Of a DNA stretch of 64,000 nt, positions 34,826 through 44,701 are shown piece after piece. Positions within the stretch are counted from its first letter, which is position 1. Every line of letters begins with the position of its first letter. This DNA comes from Flavisphingopyxis sp963800335 (GTDB lineage: Bacteria > Pseudomonadota > Alphaproteobacteria > Sphingomonadales > Sphingomonadaceae): the NCBI GenBank assembly GCA_963800335.1, contig CAWDAN010000007.1, positions 62,001-126,000 of the forward strand, written 5' to 3'. The notes under the pieces were generated by a model. The model had not been told where the DNA came from, made no database searches, and saw nothing but the letters and a program-made list of their open reading frames with translations. Made by a program: the position numbers and the translations under genes.

Positions 34826-36180
34826 GCGGGTCGGTTTCGTTGCTCAACGATGAAAAGGGGAACTTCCGATTTAAGGAAGCCCATTTCGACGCCTATCGCG
34901 GCAACGCCATCGGCCAGCGTCGCCCCGGTGGCGTCGCTGGCGTGCGGCGTCACCCCGATCAGGCGCGCGACGAGCGGATAGACCTCGACGTTCGAAAACC
35001 CCGGTGCGACCGACGCGTGGCGGATGTTGGGGCCGGCCGCGATGAAGGTCGCCGCCATGTCGGGCGCGGCGTTGTCATAGCCGTGGCTGCCACCCGCGAA
35101 CCGCTCGCCGGGCGCGTCCGGATTGATCACCCAGCCGCTCTCGGCAAGGCACAGGAACGGCAGGATGCGCGGGTTGGTGCCGTAATGGAAGCGCACCGGG
35201 ATGTCCTGTTTGCGCCAGCACTGCATGTGCGCGTGCGGCGCGAGCAGCGCTTCGGCAAGGCGCGCTTCGTTGCCCTCGGTCGGGGTCATCGTCGCATAGG
35301 GTCCGTTCTCGACGAGGCGATAGAGCGAAGGGTCGGCGACCTGGTCGAGCGCGATCACCCGGTCGCTGCTTGTCGCGGCCATGCCGTGGTCGGACACGAC
35401 GACGATATTGGCCGGTTGGCCGAGCGCCGCGAGCCCCGCGACGAGTTGTCCGATCGAGGTATCGACAACGCTCCGGCGGCGGCGGTCGTGCGCGCGTCGT
35501 CGGGGCCAAAAGCGATGGCCCGCGGTATCGACGATATCGAAATAGAGCGTGATCAGTCTGGGCCGGATAGCGGCGGGACGGCGAACCCAGTCGATACCGT
35601 GTTGACGCGCTGGGTGTCGTCGACTTCTTGGTTGAACTGCTGCCAGTCCTGCGGACGCACGCCGCCGGTGATCGCATGGGGCCAGTCGGCGGCGCGCGTG
35701 CCGCCCCAGGCGACGTTGGCGCCGGGCCAGAACATCGTCGCGGTGCGCACGCCCTGGCGCTCGGCATCGACCCAGATCGGGGCGCCGCGTTCCACCAGAA
35801 GGGGTCGTCGCTCGCCATCGTGAAGGTCTCGTCGGGCCGTCGCCGGGTCCTGCATCGTGTTGGCGGTAATGCCGTTGTGATCGGGATATTTGCCCGTCAC
35901 CAGCGTCCAGTGATTGGGAAAGGTCTTCGATGGAAAGGCGGGCTGCAACTGCCCTCGACCCCCTGCGCGGCGAGCGCATTGAGGTTGGGCGTGATGCCGC
36001 GGCCGAGATAATCGGGGCGAAAGCCGTCGATCGAGATCAGGATCGTTACCGGCGCGCGCGCCTCGGCCGGCGGCGGCGCTGCAGCACTCGTACCGTCGTC
36101 GCGGCAGGAGTGGCGGCGCAGGCGGCGAGCGCGAAGGGCAGGGTGAAAGCGGCGATCGCGCCTTGGACGAGTCGGGTCAT
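34822..36180 (-). pseudogene. nucleotide pyrophosphatase/phosphodiesterase family (alkaline phosphatase fold), multiply frameshifted
   Basis: Reading all frames gives one protein of about 430 residues. A lipoprotein signal MTRLVQGAIAAFTLPFALAAC starts at 36180. Then comes TILISIDGFRPDYLGRGITP (metal site), a segment equivalent to FPSKTFPNHWTLVTGKYPDH with the catalytic Thr, then TLYFDIVDTAGH, IVVVSDHGMAA and FAGGSHGYDN with the remaining metal ligands. These are hallmarks of ENPP-like ectonucleotide pyrophosphatases in the alkaline phosphatase superfamily. At least four breaks are seen, near 36.08, 35.96, 35.59 and 35.50 kb. The catalytic motifs all survive, so the gene may be intact in the organism. 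The stop overlaps the maoC-like start. Confidence 0.8.
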
Positions 36181-36252
36181 GCGCTAAGGCGTAGCGCAAA
36201 TCGATGACAACGCGAAGTCGTCGCGGCGGCACCGGCGCAGGGCGTCATCGCC

Positions 36253-37359
36253 TCAGACGTTGAACTTGAAGTGCAGCACGTCGCCGTCCTTGACGACATA
36301 TTCCTTGCCTTCCTGGCGCAGCTTGCCCGCGTCGCGCGCGGCGCTTTCGCCGCCCAGCGTGACGTAATCGTCATAGGCGATGGTTTCGGCGCGGATGAAG
36401 CCGCGTTCGAAGTCCGAATGGATCTCGCCCGCCGCCTGCGGTGCCTTGCGCGCCCTTTTCGAGCGTCCAGGCGCGCGCTTCCTTGGGGCCGACGGTGAAG
36501 AAGGTGATGCAGGTGGAGCAGGTCGTAGCCCGAGCGGATGACCCGGCGCGAGGCCGGTTTCCGAAAGGCCGATCTCGCTCGAGGAACTCGATCCGCTCGT
36601 CCGATCGCCATGCCGACGAGGTCGGCCTCGATCGCCGCCGAGACGACGACCGCGTTGGCGCCCTCGGCCTTGGCCTTTTCGAACACGCGCGCCGAAGCGC
36701 GTTGCCGCTGCGGCCGCGTCCTCGTTGACGTTGCAGACGTAGAGCACGGGCTTGGCGGTCAGCAGCTGCGCCTGCGCGAAAATCCGCGCCTCTTCCTCGT
36801 CCTTGGGTTCGACGAGGCGCGCGGGCTTGCCTTCGCGCAGCAGGTCGAGCGCCTGGCCGAGCACCGATGCGGCGATCTTGGCCTCCTTGTCGCCGCCGGT
36901 GGCCTTCTTCTGCGACGGCGGGGACGCGCTTTTCGAGGCTTTCGAGGTCGGACAGCAGCAGTTCGGTCTCGACCGTCTCGGCGTCGGCGATCGGATCGAC
37001 CTTGTTCTCGACATGCTGGATGTCGTCGTTTTCGAAGCAGCGCAGGACGTGGACGATCGCGTCGACTTCGCGGATGTTGCCGAGGAACTGGTTGCCCAGG
37101 CCCTCGCCCTTGCGACGCGCCGCGTCACCAGCCCGGCGATATCGACGAAGGCGAGCTGCGTCGGGATGATCTTGGCGCTGCCGGCGATCCCGGCGAGCTC
37201 GTCGAGCCGCGCGTCGGGCACCGCGACCTGGCCGACATTGGGCTCGATCGTGCAGAACGGATAGTTCGCCGCCTGCGCCGCCTGCGTGTCGGTCAGCGCA
37301 TTGAACAGCGTCGACTTGCCGACATTGGGCAGGCCCACAATTCCGCATTTGAAACCCAT
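36253..37359 (-). pseudogene. ychF: ribosome-binding ATPase YchF (Obg family), multiply frameshifted
   Basis: It starts MGFKCGIVGLPNVGKSTLFN (Walker A) and goes on to CTIEPNVGQVAVPDARLDEL, LAFVDIAGLV (Walker B), then FLGNIREVDAIVHVLRCFEN, KPVLYVCNVNED, VVVSAAIEADLVGM and the TGS-type end RGFIRAETIAYDDYV...EYVVKDGDVLHFKFNV. These pieces lie in three frames. Breaks are near 37.11-37.13 (two extra bases), 36.91, 36.69, and several between 36.60 and 36.45 kb. YchF is almost universally conserved, and every family motif is present in order, so sequence error is the likelier cause. Its natural length (~366 residues) matches the span. Confidence 0.85.
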
Positions 37360-37438
37360 ATCCGTGTCTTTTCCATTGTCTGTGGTCGCTCGCGCTGCGC
37401 CTTAGGCGCTGCGCCGCGATTTCGCCAGTCCCCAGCGG

Positions 37439-38921
37439 CTAATGCCCGACCGTGCCCATCGTCGTGAACGGGCGTTCGAACGCGCCGTAGCGGTCGACCA
37501 GCGTCGCGCTCGCCTCGTTGAGTCCGGTGACGTGGACCGACTTGCCGCCGCGTTCCAATCGCGCGACGATCTTGTCGAGTACGCCGGTTGCCGAAATGTC
37601 CCAGAAATGCGCGTGCGCCCAAGTCGATCTCGACGCGTGGCGCGTCATCGTCATAGAGGATCGCCCGCTCGACGCGGTCGATCGAGGCGAAGAACACCTG
37701 GCCCGAGACGATGTAGCTGCGCAGATCGCCCGTCGATCCGCGTCTCGACGGTCATCAGGCGGCGGACCTTGTAGGCAAAGAAGATGCCCGACAGCAGCAC
37801 GCCGACGATCACGCCGCGCGCGAGGTCGTGCGTCCACACGACGGTGACGACGGTCGCCATCATGACGACGCTCGACGGCCATGGGTGGCTGCGCAGGTTG
37901 GCGAAGCTGCCCCAGCTGAAGGTGCCGATCGACACCATGATCATCACCGCGACGAGCGCGGGCATCGGTACGCGTGCGACCCAGTGGGCCGAGCACGACG
38001 CACAGGATCAGCAACGCAACGCCCGCCACCAGCGTCGAGAGGCGCGTGCGCCCGCCCGATTTCACGTTGATCACCGACTGGCCGATCATCGCGCAGCCGC
38101 CCATGCCGCCGAGCAGGCCGGTGATGAAATTGGCGATGCCCTGGCCGCCGACTTCGCGCTGCTTGTCGCTGCCGCGTATCGGTCAGCTCGTCGACGATCT
38201 GCGCGGTGAGCAGCGATTCGAGCAGGCCGACCGCCGCCATCGTCAGCGAATAGGGGGCGATGATGCGCAGCGTTTCCCACGTCATCGGCACGTCGGGCCA
38301 GGCGAAGAAGGGCAGCGCGGCGGGCAATGTCCCCATGTCGCCGACGGTGTTGACGTCGAGCCGCATGCCGATCGAGATCGCCGACAACACGATGATCGCG
38401 ATCAGCGGTGATGGGATCGCCTTGGTCAGCCGCGGCAGCAGGTAGATGATGGCGAGGCCCCCGGCGACCATCGCATAGGTGATCGGCGTGACATTGGTCA
38501 GCTGCGGCAGCTGCGCCATGAAAATGAGGATTGCGAGCGCGTTGACGAAGCCGGTGACGACCGATTGCGAAACGAAGCGCATGAGGAGGTCGAGCCGCAG
38601 CAGCGCGGCAATGATCTGGAACACGCCCATCAACAGCGTCGCGGCAAACAAATACGACACGCCGTAATCGCGCACCAGCGGGATGACGACGACCGCAACC
38701 GCGGCGGTCGCGGCGGAAATCATCGCCGGACGACCGCCGGTAAAGGCGATGATCGTCGCGATCGAGAAGCTGGCATAGAGGCCGACGCTGGGATCGACGC
38801 CCGCGATCAGCGCGAAGCCGATCGCTTCGGGGATCAGCGCGAGCGCGACGACGAGGCCCGCAAGCACGTCGTTGCGCGGGTTCGACAGCCAATGCCGGCG
38901 GAATTGGGATGAAGGGGTCAT
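37439..38921 (-). pseudogene. SulP-family anion transporter with STAS domain, frameshifted
   Basis: Sulfate/bicarbonate-type transporter. The first frame holds the helical core (NDVLAGLVVALALIPEAIGF, VDPSVGLYASF, the TGGRPAMISAATAAVAVV anion site). GGMGGCAMIGQSVINVKSGGRTRLSTL, the second membrane half (MPALVAVMIMVSIGTFSWGS) and a C-terminal STAS domain (IDRVERAILYDDD to FTTMGTVGH) follow in other frames. Four breaks can each be mended by removing one G: near 38.175, 37.982, 37.74 and 37.61 kb. The intact protein would be about 490 residues. ATG at 38921. The substrate is unknown, with bicarbonate or sulfate the usual ones. It is not linked to cysteine genes here. Confidence 0.83.
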
Positions 38922-39062
38922 GATGGCCCTCTGAAGAAGACGGCATCGTGCGCGCGGCCCGCTCGGGGTCCAGGATCGATCGACTGCCAAATTGTCCGGG
39001 GGATAGGCGCCCGGCCGAGCCACCCGTGCGAAGACGGGTCCGACGAAGCGCAGGTCGCTAGA

Positions 39063-39887
39063 CTAGGGCGCGCCGTTCGCAAGTGCAGCATCGCTTGCGA
39101 CCTTGGCGTCGCGGCGCTCGACGTCGATCCTGCTGGTCGTCAGATAGATCACCAGCGCGACGATGACGATCACGAACAGCGCGCTGACGACGTTGGTGCC
39201 GAGACCGAGGCCGCCGTCTCTGGGCGCCTGGGTGAGGAGGTCGCCGCACGACGCGCCGAACGGGCGGGTCAGGACATAGGCGATCCAGAACGCCCAGATC
39301 GCATCGAGCCGAAAGTGTAATAGGCCAAGGTGACGAGCGCGATCGCGCCGCCGAAGATCAGCGCCGAGAGCGTGTAGCCGACGTTCATCTGTTCGGCGAG
39401 CATGTCGCCCGCCGCGGTGCCGAGCGCAAAGGTGAACAGGATCGCGAGCCAGTAGAACGCCTCGCGCTTGCGGGTACGGATGCTGTGGATCGACAGCGTT
39501 TTCTCGCTGGCATACCAGGCGGCAAAGGTGGCGATCAGCGCGATCGTGAAGGCGATCGTCGTGACGATCAGCGGGACGCCGTAATTGTCGCTCAGATTAT
39601 CGGTGATCAGCGTCCCGAACACGCTCAGGAAAACGACCGCGAGCCAGTATTTCCACGGCACATAGCGCGCCGCGGCAACTGGATCAGCAGCGCGATGACG
39701 AGCGCCCGGCCATGATCCAGGACGTCTTGCCCAGCCCGAGGTGCATGTTGAAATTGAGATAGTCGGCGCCCGTTTCGCCGACCGTCGTCGCGAGGATCTT
39801 GATGATCCAGAAATACAGCGTGACGAGCGGCACCTTGCTGGCGGTTATGATGCTCGCAGGCGTTCGGTCGGTGTGCGTCGGGTCCAT
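39063..39887 (-). pseudogene. COG4705-type membrane protein, frameshifted
   Basis: A predicted integral membrane protein of about 270 residues with two similar halves: KVPLVTLYFWIIKILATTVGETGADY at the N terminus, and an internal repeat of the family YWLAILFTFALGTAAGDMLAEQ. It ends with a helix VVSALFVIVIVALVIYLTTS and a charged tail. Both the TVGETGAD and TAAGD motifs are typical of COG4705 proteins, whose function is unknown. Pieces lie in three frames, with breaks near 39.69 and 39.30 kb. ATG at 39887. It is probably paired with the lipoprotein gene upstream. Confidence 0.72.
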
Positions 39888-39942
39888 GCGGAGGCTCGCT
39901 TTTGTCGGGATCTGCGGATGGTGTCGCGAGGGACGGGGCGGA

Positions 39943-40669
39943 TTAGCGATGGTCGAACTGCTGTTCGAGGACATCGACCAGGTCGAGCTCGGCAGCGACG
40001 TTTTCGGCGGCGCTCTTGGCATCGCGATTGGTCACTGCGCTCGACATGCCGTCGATGGCCGCGCTGACCTTGCCGACCGTCTCGGGGTCGGCGACGCGTG
40101 GCTGGACCACATCCCATTGCGACCGGGCGAAATCGACCGCGGCGGCCATGTCGTCCCAACGCATCGGCCGCGCCTTCAAGTCGGCGGTATAGCGGAAGCC
40201 CGCATAATCGAGCAGGCTGACCTCGGACGGCACCGGTGATGCGCCCGCCGCTTCGGTGACCAGCGTGCGATAGATTTCGACCGATGCGATCGCCAGGTCG
40301 GCAGGCTCCTGCGCACCGTGCGCCACCTCGATCGCGGTGAGATTGCGATCGAGGTCGCTCTGGCCCTTGGGGCTCAGCAACGGGCGACCTTGGGAGCCAT
40401 CGCCTTGGCCGCGTCGAGCGCGCTGTCGAGCCGGTCGGACGACGGTGAGAATGCCAGTTCGGTCAGGTTCTCGAACGGCTCGGCGCCGGCCAGCAGCGTT
40501 GCCTTGGCACCATTGCCCGGCGTGCTGGGGACGATGTCCCTGGCTTGCGACACCTGCGGCGCGCTCGACGTTTCGTTCGATGGCGCCTGATGGCACGCCG
40601 CGAGCGATAGCGCGGGGCCAGCGCGGCGGCCAGGGTAGCGGGTTTGGGGATCGACGATATGCGGGTCAT
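39943..40669 (-). pseudogene. lipoprotein of unknown function, frameshifted
   Basis: When repaired, this gives about 240 residues with an export signal ending LSLAACHQAP (lipobox), a polar linker, then a helical region (ENLTELAFSPSSDRLDSALD, LDRNLTAIEVAHGAQEPADL, RSQWDVVQPRVADPETVGKV) to VLEQQFDHR. I do not recognise a domain. The pattern is a mostly alpha-helical periplasmic protein. Breaks are near 40.615 (between the start and the lipobox) and 40.385 kb (a base missing in a C run). It lies 55 bases before the COG4705-type gene on the same strand, so the two may be an operon. Confidence 0.6.
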
Positions 40670-40795
40670 GGCAGGGCCTCGGGCGCTTTGGGACATTGCC
40701 TCTTGGACGCCGCGCGCCGGCATTTACCGCAGCCTGCCTGGGCGATTTTCTGCGTGCCGTGCGACTGCCGCCCGCGCAGCGCGACGGCGGTACGG

Positions 40796-41242
40796 TCAGC
40801 CGAGCGGATCTTCGCTCGGGCTGATCGGCAGCAGGCGCGAATCGGCGATCGCGGCGCTGCGGTGGCCGACGATCTTGAGATATTCGGGATCGCTGGCAAA
40901 GGCCATGAAGGCCTGGCGGCTGGCCTGCTCGACCAGCATGACGAAATCCCAGTCCTCCTCTTCCGGACCGATCAGGAACGCCCCGGCGCTTCCCGCGAAC
41001 AGCAACCGTCCACCCGATGCCGCGAGAAATGGCGCGGTCGCCTTCATATAGCGGTCATAGGCCTGCGCTCCGCTGATCGGCGCGTCGGGGGCGAGATCGG
41101 GAAAGTCCGCGTAATCGGCGACGTCGCGGAACTTGAGCAGGTTGAGCATCACGACGCGCCCGCTGTCGGGATTGCCAAAGAAGCGCATCCCCGCCTGCTG
41201 CGTGACATCGATATAGGCCGGGCGCTCGCTCGCTGCGGTCAT
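40796..41242 (-). CDS. DUF1330-like protein
   Basis: 148 residues, with the ferredoxin-like alpha/beta pattern of DUF1330 (VVMLNLLKFRD near residue 32, AYDRYMKATAPFLAASGGRLLFAG, WDFVMLVEQASRQAFMAFASDPEY, then R-x-AAIADSRLLP). Members are small, probably dimeric proteins of unsettled function. The ATG at 41242 has GAGGAA upstream. An in-frame start at 41254 would overlap pth more deeply. It begins within two bases of the pth stop and is likely co-transcribed with pth and rplY. Confidence 0.78.
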   Translation of the reverse strand: MTAASERPAYIDVTQQAGMRFFGNPDSGRVVMLNLLKFRDVADYADFPDLAPDAPISGAQAYDRYMKATAPFLAASGGRLLFAGSAGAFLIGPEEEDWDFVMLVEQASRQAFMAFASDPEYLKIVGHRSAAIADSRLLPISPSEDPLG

Positions 41243-41243
41243 G

Positions 41244-41822
41244 TCATTCCTCATTATCGTGCATCCTGAGCGCCACATCGTTCATGAACCGAGCATCGTC
41301 TCCTGCCGCCAGCCAGCCCGCTTCGGCCGCGATCGCGCCGAGCAAATCGGACAGCGGGTCGAACTCGGCCTTGGCATAGTTCGACAGGACGTAGCCGTGG
41401 ACGCGCGCCTTGTCGCCGGGATGGCCGATGCCGATGCGCACGCGGCGATACTCCTGGCCGATATGCGCGTCGGTCGATCGCAGCCCGTTATGCCCCGCCG
41501 CACCGCCGCCGGTCTTCACCTTCACCTTGAACGGTGCGAGATCGAGCTCGTCGTGGAACACGGTGACGTCGCCGGGTTCGAGCTTGTAGAAATCGAGCGC
41601 GGCGCGAATGCTCTCGCCGCTGCGGTTCATGAAGGTCGCGGGTTTCAGGAGGACGATCTTCTCGGGTCCGATCCGCCCCTCGCGCGTCCAGCCCTTGAAC
41701 TGCCTGCGATCGGCGGAAAAGCCGTGCGTTTCGGCAATGGCGTCGAGCGCCATGAAGCCGACATTATGTCGGTGGAGCGCATAATCCGCGCCCGGATTGC
41801 CGAGACCTGCCCACAATTGCAT
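41244..41822 (-). CDS. pth: peptidyl-tRNA hydrolase
   Basis: 192 residues. It releases peptides from dropped-off peptidyl-tRNAs in the cytoplasm. The start MQLWAGLGNPGADYALHRHN contains the conserved GLGNPG and the catalytic His19. KPATFMNRSGESIRA, the FHDELDLAPFKVKVKTGGG Asp loop and the GHNGLRS motif are all intact. It follows rplY on the same strand (77 bases), the usual alphaproteobacterial order rplY-pth-(ychF), although ychF here is 4 kb away with other genes between. Confidence 0.95.
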   Translation of the reverse strand: MQLWAGLGNPGADYALHRHNVGFMALDAIAETHGFSADRRQFKGWTREGRIGPEKIVLLKPATFMNRSGESIRAALDFYKLEPGDVTVFHDELDLAPFKVKVKTGGGAAGHNGLRSTDAHIGQEYRRVRIGIGHPGDKARVHGYVLSNYAKAEFDPLSDLLGAIAAEAGWLAAGDDARFMNDVALRMHDNEE

Positions 41823-41899
41823 GACGCCCTCCTAGGCAGGAATTGAAACGGCGGCAAACCCGGGAGGGTTCGCCGCCGTCAAATGATACGCTGACGAGA

Positions 41900-42610
41900 T
41901 TATTCGCCCTTGGCGTCGCCGTCGGGGGCCTTGTCGGCCTGTTCCTGGGCGGCATCGGCGTCTTCGCCCTGCTCGGTCGCAGGAACTGCGTCGGCATCGA
42001 CGTCTTCGCCTTCGCTCTCGGCTTCGTCGTCCTGGCTCTTGAGTGCCGACGGAGCGACGAGCGTTGCGATGGTGAAGTCGCGGTCGTCGATCGCCGAGGT
42101 CGAACCTTCGGGCAGGGTGACGTTCGAGATGTGGATCGAATCGCCGATTTCGAGGCCGGTGAGGTCGATGTGGATCTCGTCGGGGATCTTCGACGCATCG
42201 CACATCAGCTCGAGTTCATGGCGCACGACGTTGAGCACGCCGCCACGCTTGAGGCCCGGCGCTGCTTCTTCGTTCTCGAACACGACGGGAACGTTGACCG
42301 CGACGGTCGAACCCTTGGCAAGGCGATAGAAATCGACGTGCATCGGGCGATCGGTGACGGGGTGGAAGGCGACGTCCTTGGGCAGCGTCCGGTGGGTCTT
42401 GCCGCCGGCGTCGACCATGACGACCGAGTTCATGAAATGGCCGGTCATCAACTGCTTGACGAGTGCCTTTTCCTCGACGTGGATGGTAATCGGGTCTTCC
42501 TTGCCGCCGTAGATAACGGCGGGTACGCGGCCTTCACGACGTAGCGCACGGGAGGCTCCCTTGCCTGCCCGATCGCGAGTCTCGGCCGACAGCGTCAGCT
42601 GATCGCTCAT
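41900..42610 (-). CDS. rplY: 50S ribosomal protein L25/general stress protein Ctc
   Basis: 236 residues, the long CTC form that binds 5S rRNA. The N-terminal L25 domain (residues ~1-95) starts MSDQLTLSAETRDRAGKGAS and contains RREGRVPAVIYGG and HPVTDRPMHVDFYRL. The second beta domain contains LMCDASKIPDEIHIDLTGLE and GDSIHISNVTLPEG. The C-terminal ~45 residues are an acidic Ala/Glu/Asp tail (QDDEAESEGEDVDADAVPA), the charge opposite of the basic S2 extension. ATG at 42610. Heads the rplY-pth-DUF1330 minus-strand group. Confidence 0.95.
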   Translation of the reverse strand: MSDQLTLSAETRDRAGKGASRALRREGRVPAVIYGGKEDPITIHVEEKALVKQLMTGHFMNSVVMVDAGGKTHRTLPKDVAFHPVTDRPMHVDFYRLAKGSTVAVNVPVVFENEEAAPGLKRGGVLNVVRHELELMCDASKIPDEIHIDLTGLEIGDSIHISNVTLPEGSTSAIDDRDFTIATLVAPSALKSQDDEAESEGEDVDADAVPATEQGEDADAAQEQADKAPDGDAKGE

Positions 42611-42715
42611 AATATGTCTCCAAATGGTTGGTTCATGCCGCCACGCCTCCAGGGATGACCATGGCTTGGCAAGCGCGCGCCTATAGTCGGCGAACCCGGT
42701 TTATGCAAGTCGTGG

Positions 42716-43663
42716 CTATTCGATCCGCTCGACGGTGAGGCCGGTCCGCTGTGCCAGGCGCGCCTGGACCGATTGCGGTCCGGCGAGGTGCGCGATGCCG
42801 ACCGCGACGAAGATCGTGCCGGGCCGGACCAACCGCCGTGCGAGCTGGTCGGCCCAGCGCGCGTTGCGCTGGTCGAGCAGCGGCCCTGCCAGCCCCTTGA
42901 CCGAGCGCAGGTCCTGCGAAACGAGGCGGTCGATCGTCGCGACGTCGCCGGTTTCCCACGCCCGCGCGAGCGCCTTCGCTTGCGCCGGGTCGTCTTCGGC
43001 GCCGGCGATCGCCTTCACCAGGAAGGCGTTCTGCGTCGCTGGCGGCAGCGCGTCGAAAATGCCGAGCTGGCCGGCGGTCGTCTCAAAGCCTGCGACCGGC
43101 TTTCCGGCGCTGCGAAAGCGCGCATCGAGCGCGGGTTCGACGCCGCGCGCGGGGTCGAAGCCGGCGCGCGCGCCGACCGCATTGCCGATGACCAGTGCGG
43201 CGGCCCAGTCTTCCATCTCGTCGAGCTGCGATCGGCGCAGCTTTGCGCGCTCGACGACATGGTCGAATGCCAGCGACAGCTTGCGATCGATCCGCGCGGC
43301 GATCGGTGTGTTCGGCGCATGGTCGCTCGCCATTGCAGCGAACAGGCTGAGCTCGTCGACGCTGTCGCTATCGGCGATTTCCATGATCAGCTCGTCCGAC
43401 GCATCGATCGCGCGTTCGACCGCCGGGGTGCGCCACGCGACATCGTGCGGCAGCGCGTGGATCGTGCCGAAGAAATAGATCGTCGTGTCGCCATCGGCGA
43501 TCCGCCACAATGCCGGCTTGGCGACCGCCGCGGGGGTGCTGGCCGCCTGTGGCTGCGGCCGGTCGTGGAGCAGCGCGAAGACGAGCACGCCGATCGCCAC
43601 GGCGAGCGCGAGCGTCACGCTCAGCCACAGGCCACGCGACGAACTGGCCAGCGCGCGCCGCAT
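42716..43663 (-). CDS. TraB/GumN family protein, copy 1
   Basis: 315 residues with an N-terminal membrane anchor (about 12-32, LWLSVTLALAVAIGVLVFAL) and a TraB/GumN domain in the periplasm. Motifs: TIYFFGTIHALPHDVAWRTP, the Glu-containing SDELIMEIAD, and the C-terminal RNARWADQLARRLVRPGTIFVAVGIAHLAGPQSV. The GTIH and the GxAHL His/Glu residues are those proposed as the metal site in this protease-like family. Its biochemical role in bacteria is not settled. It ends five bases before another family member begins on the same strand, a tandem duplication. Confidence 0.87.
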   Translation of the reverse strand: MRRALASSSRGLWLSVTLALAVAIGVLVFALLHDRPQPQAASTPAAVAKPALWRIADGDTTIYFFGTIHALPHDVAWRTPAVERAIDASDELIMEIADSDSVDELSLFAAMASDHAPNTPIAARIDRKLSLAFDHVVERAKLRRSQLDEMEDWAAALVIGNAVGARAGFDPARGVEPALDARFRSAGKPVAGFETTAGQLGIFDALPPATQNAFLVKAIAGAEDDPAQAKALARAWETGDVATIDRLVSQDLRSVKGLAGPLLDQRNARWADQLARRLVRPGTIFVAVGIAHLAGPQSVQARLAQRTGLTVERIE

Positions 43664-43668
43664 GCCGA

Positions 43669-44590
43669 TCAGTAGTCGATCCGCGTGGCGACGATGCCGC
43701 GCTTGGCAAGATATGCCTGGACGCTCTCATCGCCCGCCAGGTGACCCGCGCCGACCGCCATGAAGACCGTGCCCGGCTGCTTCATCCGCTCGTCGAGCCA
43801 CGCCGCCCAGCGCGCATTGCGGTCGGCGAGCAGGATCTTGCCGAGCGTCGGCGTCGTCTTGAGCCCCTCGTTGAGCAAGGCGGCGAGATCGGCGACATCG
43901 CCTGTCGCCCAGTCGCGCTCCATCCGCGCGGTTTCCTTCGCGAGATCGGGCAGGCCGTCGATCGTCGCCATCAGGAAGGCGACCTGGTCGCGAACCGGCA
44001 GGGTATCGAAAAACCCGATCTGTTCGTCGAAAGTCTCGACCGCGGCAATTTTCTTGCCTCCGGATTTCGCGCCGTTCGTCACGATCTTCTCGACCCCGGT
44101 GTCGGGATCGAAGCCGAGCTTCTGCATCGGCATCGTCGACAGCGTGATTGCCGCTGCCCACGGTTTGAACTGGTCGAAGGTCGCGGGCGCCATGCCGATG
44201 TCGGCCATCGCCGCGTCGTATCGCGCACGCTGCGCGTCATCCAGCCGGTCGCGCAGCGCGATCCCGTCGCTCGCCACCGCGCGCGCCATGATGCCGCGCT
44301 GCATCGTCGCGGCATCGGGCTCGACCATCTCGAGGACGAGCTCGTCCGACGCGTCGAACGCGGTCTTCACCGCGTCGTCGAACCAGACGAGGTCGGGCTT
44401 GAGCAGGTGGATCGTGCCGAACAGGTAGATCGTCGTGTCGGCGTCCTTGATCACCCAGATCGCCGGATCGGCATCGCCGCGATCGAACGCGGCCGGCGGC
44501 GTTTGCGGCGACATCGCCGCTCGTCGCACAGCCCGCCAGGCCGAGCATCAAGGGCAGGGCGGCGAGGCGTAGGATTTTGCGCAAGGTCAT
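43669..44590 (-). pseudogene. TraB/GumN family lipoprotein, copy 2, one frameshift
   Basis: Lipoprotein signal MTLRKILRLAALPLMLGLAGC from the ATG at 44590, then a shift at about 44515-44521 (complement of GCCGCTC; one surplus base). After it, the frame SPQTPPAAFDRGDADPAIW continues through TIYLFGTIHLLKPDLVWFD, DELVLEMVEPD and RNARWAAWLDERMKQPGTVFMAVGAGHLAGDESV to the stop at 43669. Repaired length is about 306 residues. It is anchored by lipid rather than by a helix, unlike copy 1, but the domains are otherwise parallel. As a whole the domain is intact and only the signal is detached by the shift. Confidence 0.83.
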
Positions 44591-44701
44591 GATCGTCGTT
44601 TCTCCAGGGCCGAAAGGGGGCGGGCCGGGCGCATCTATATCGTTCGCCGGGGCCATGCCCAGCCTTGATTTGCGCCGCCTGCTCCGCCAAAGCCCTCGCC
44701 C

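Noticed and set aside
33650..34981. 443-codon ORF containing the second lipoprotein
   Set aside because: Only 33773 to about 34354 resembles the family. The part after it is antisense to the MaoC-like and phosphodiesterase genes, and the part before 33773 overlaps the upstream paralogue in another frame.
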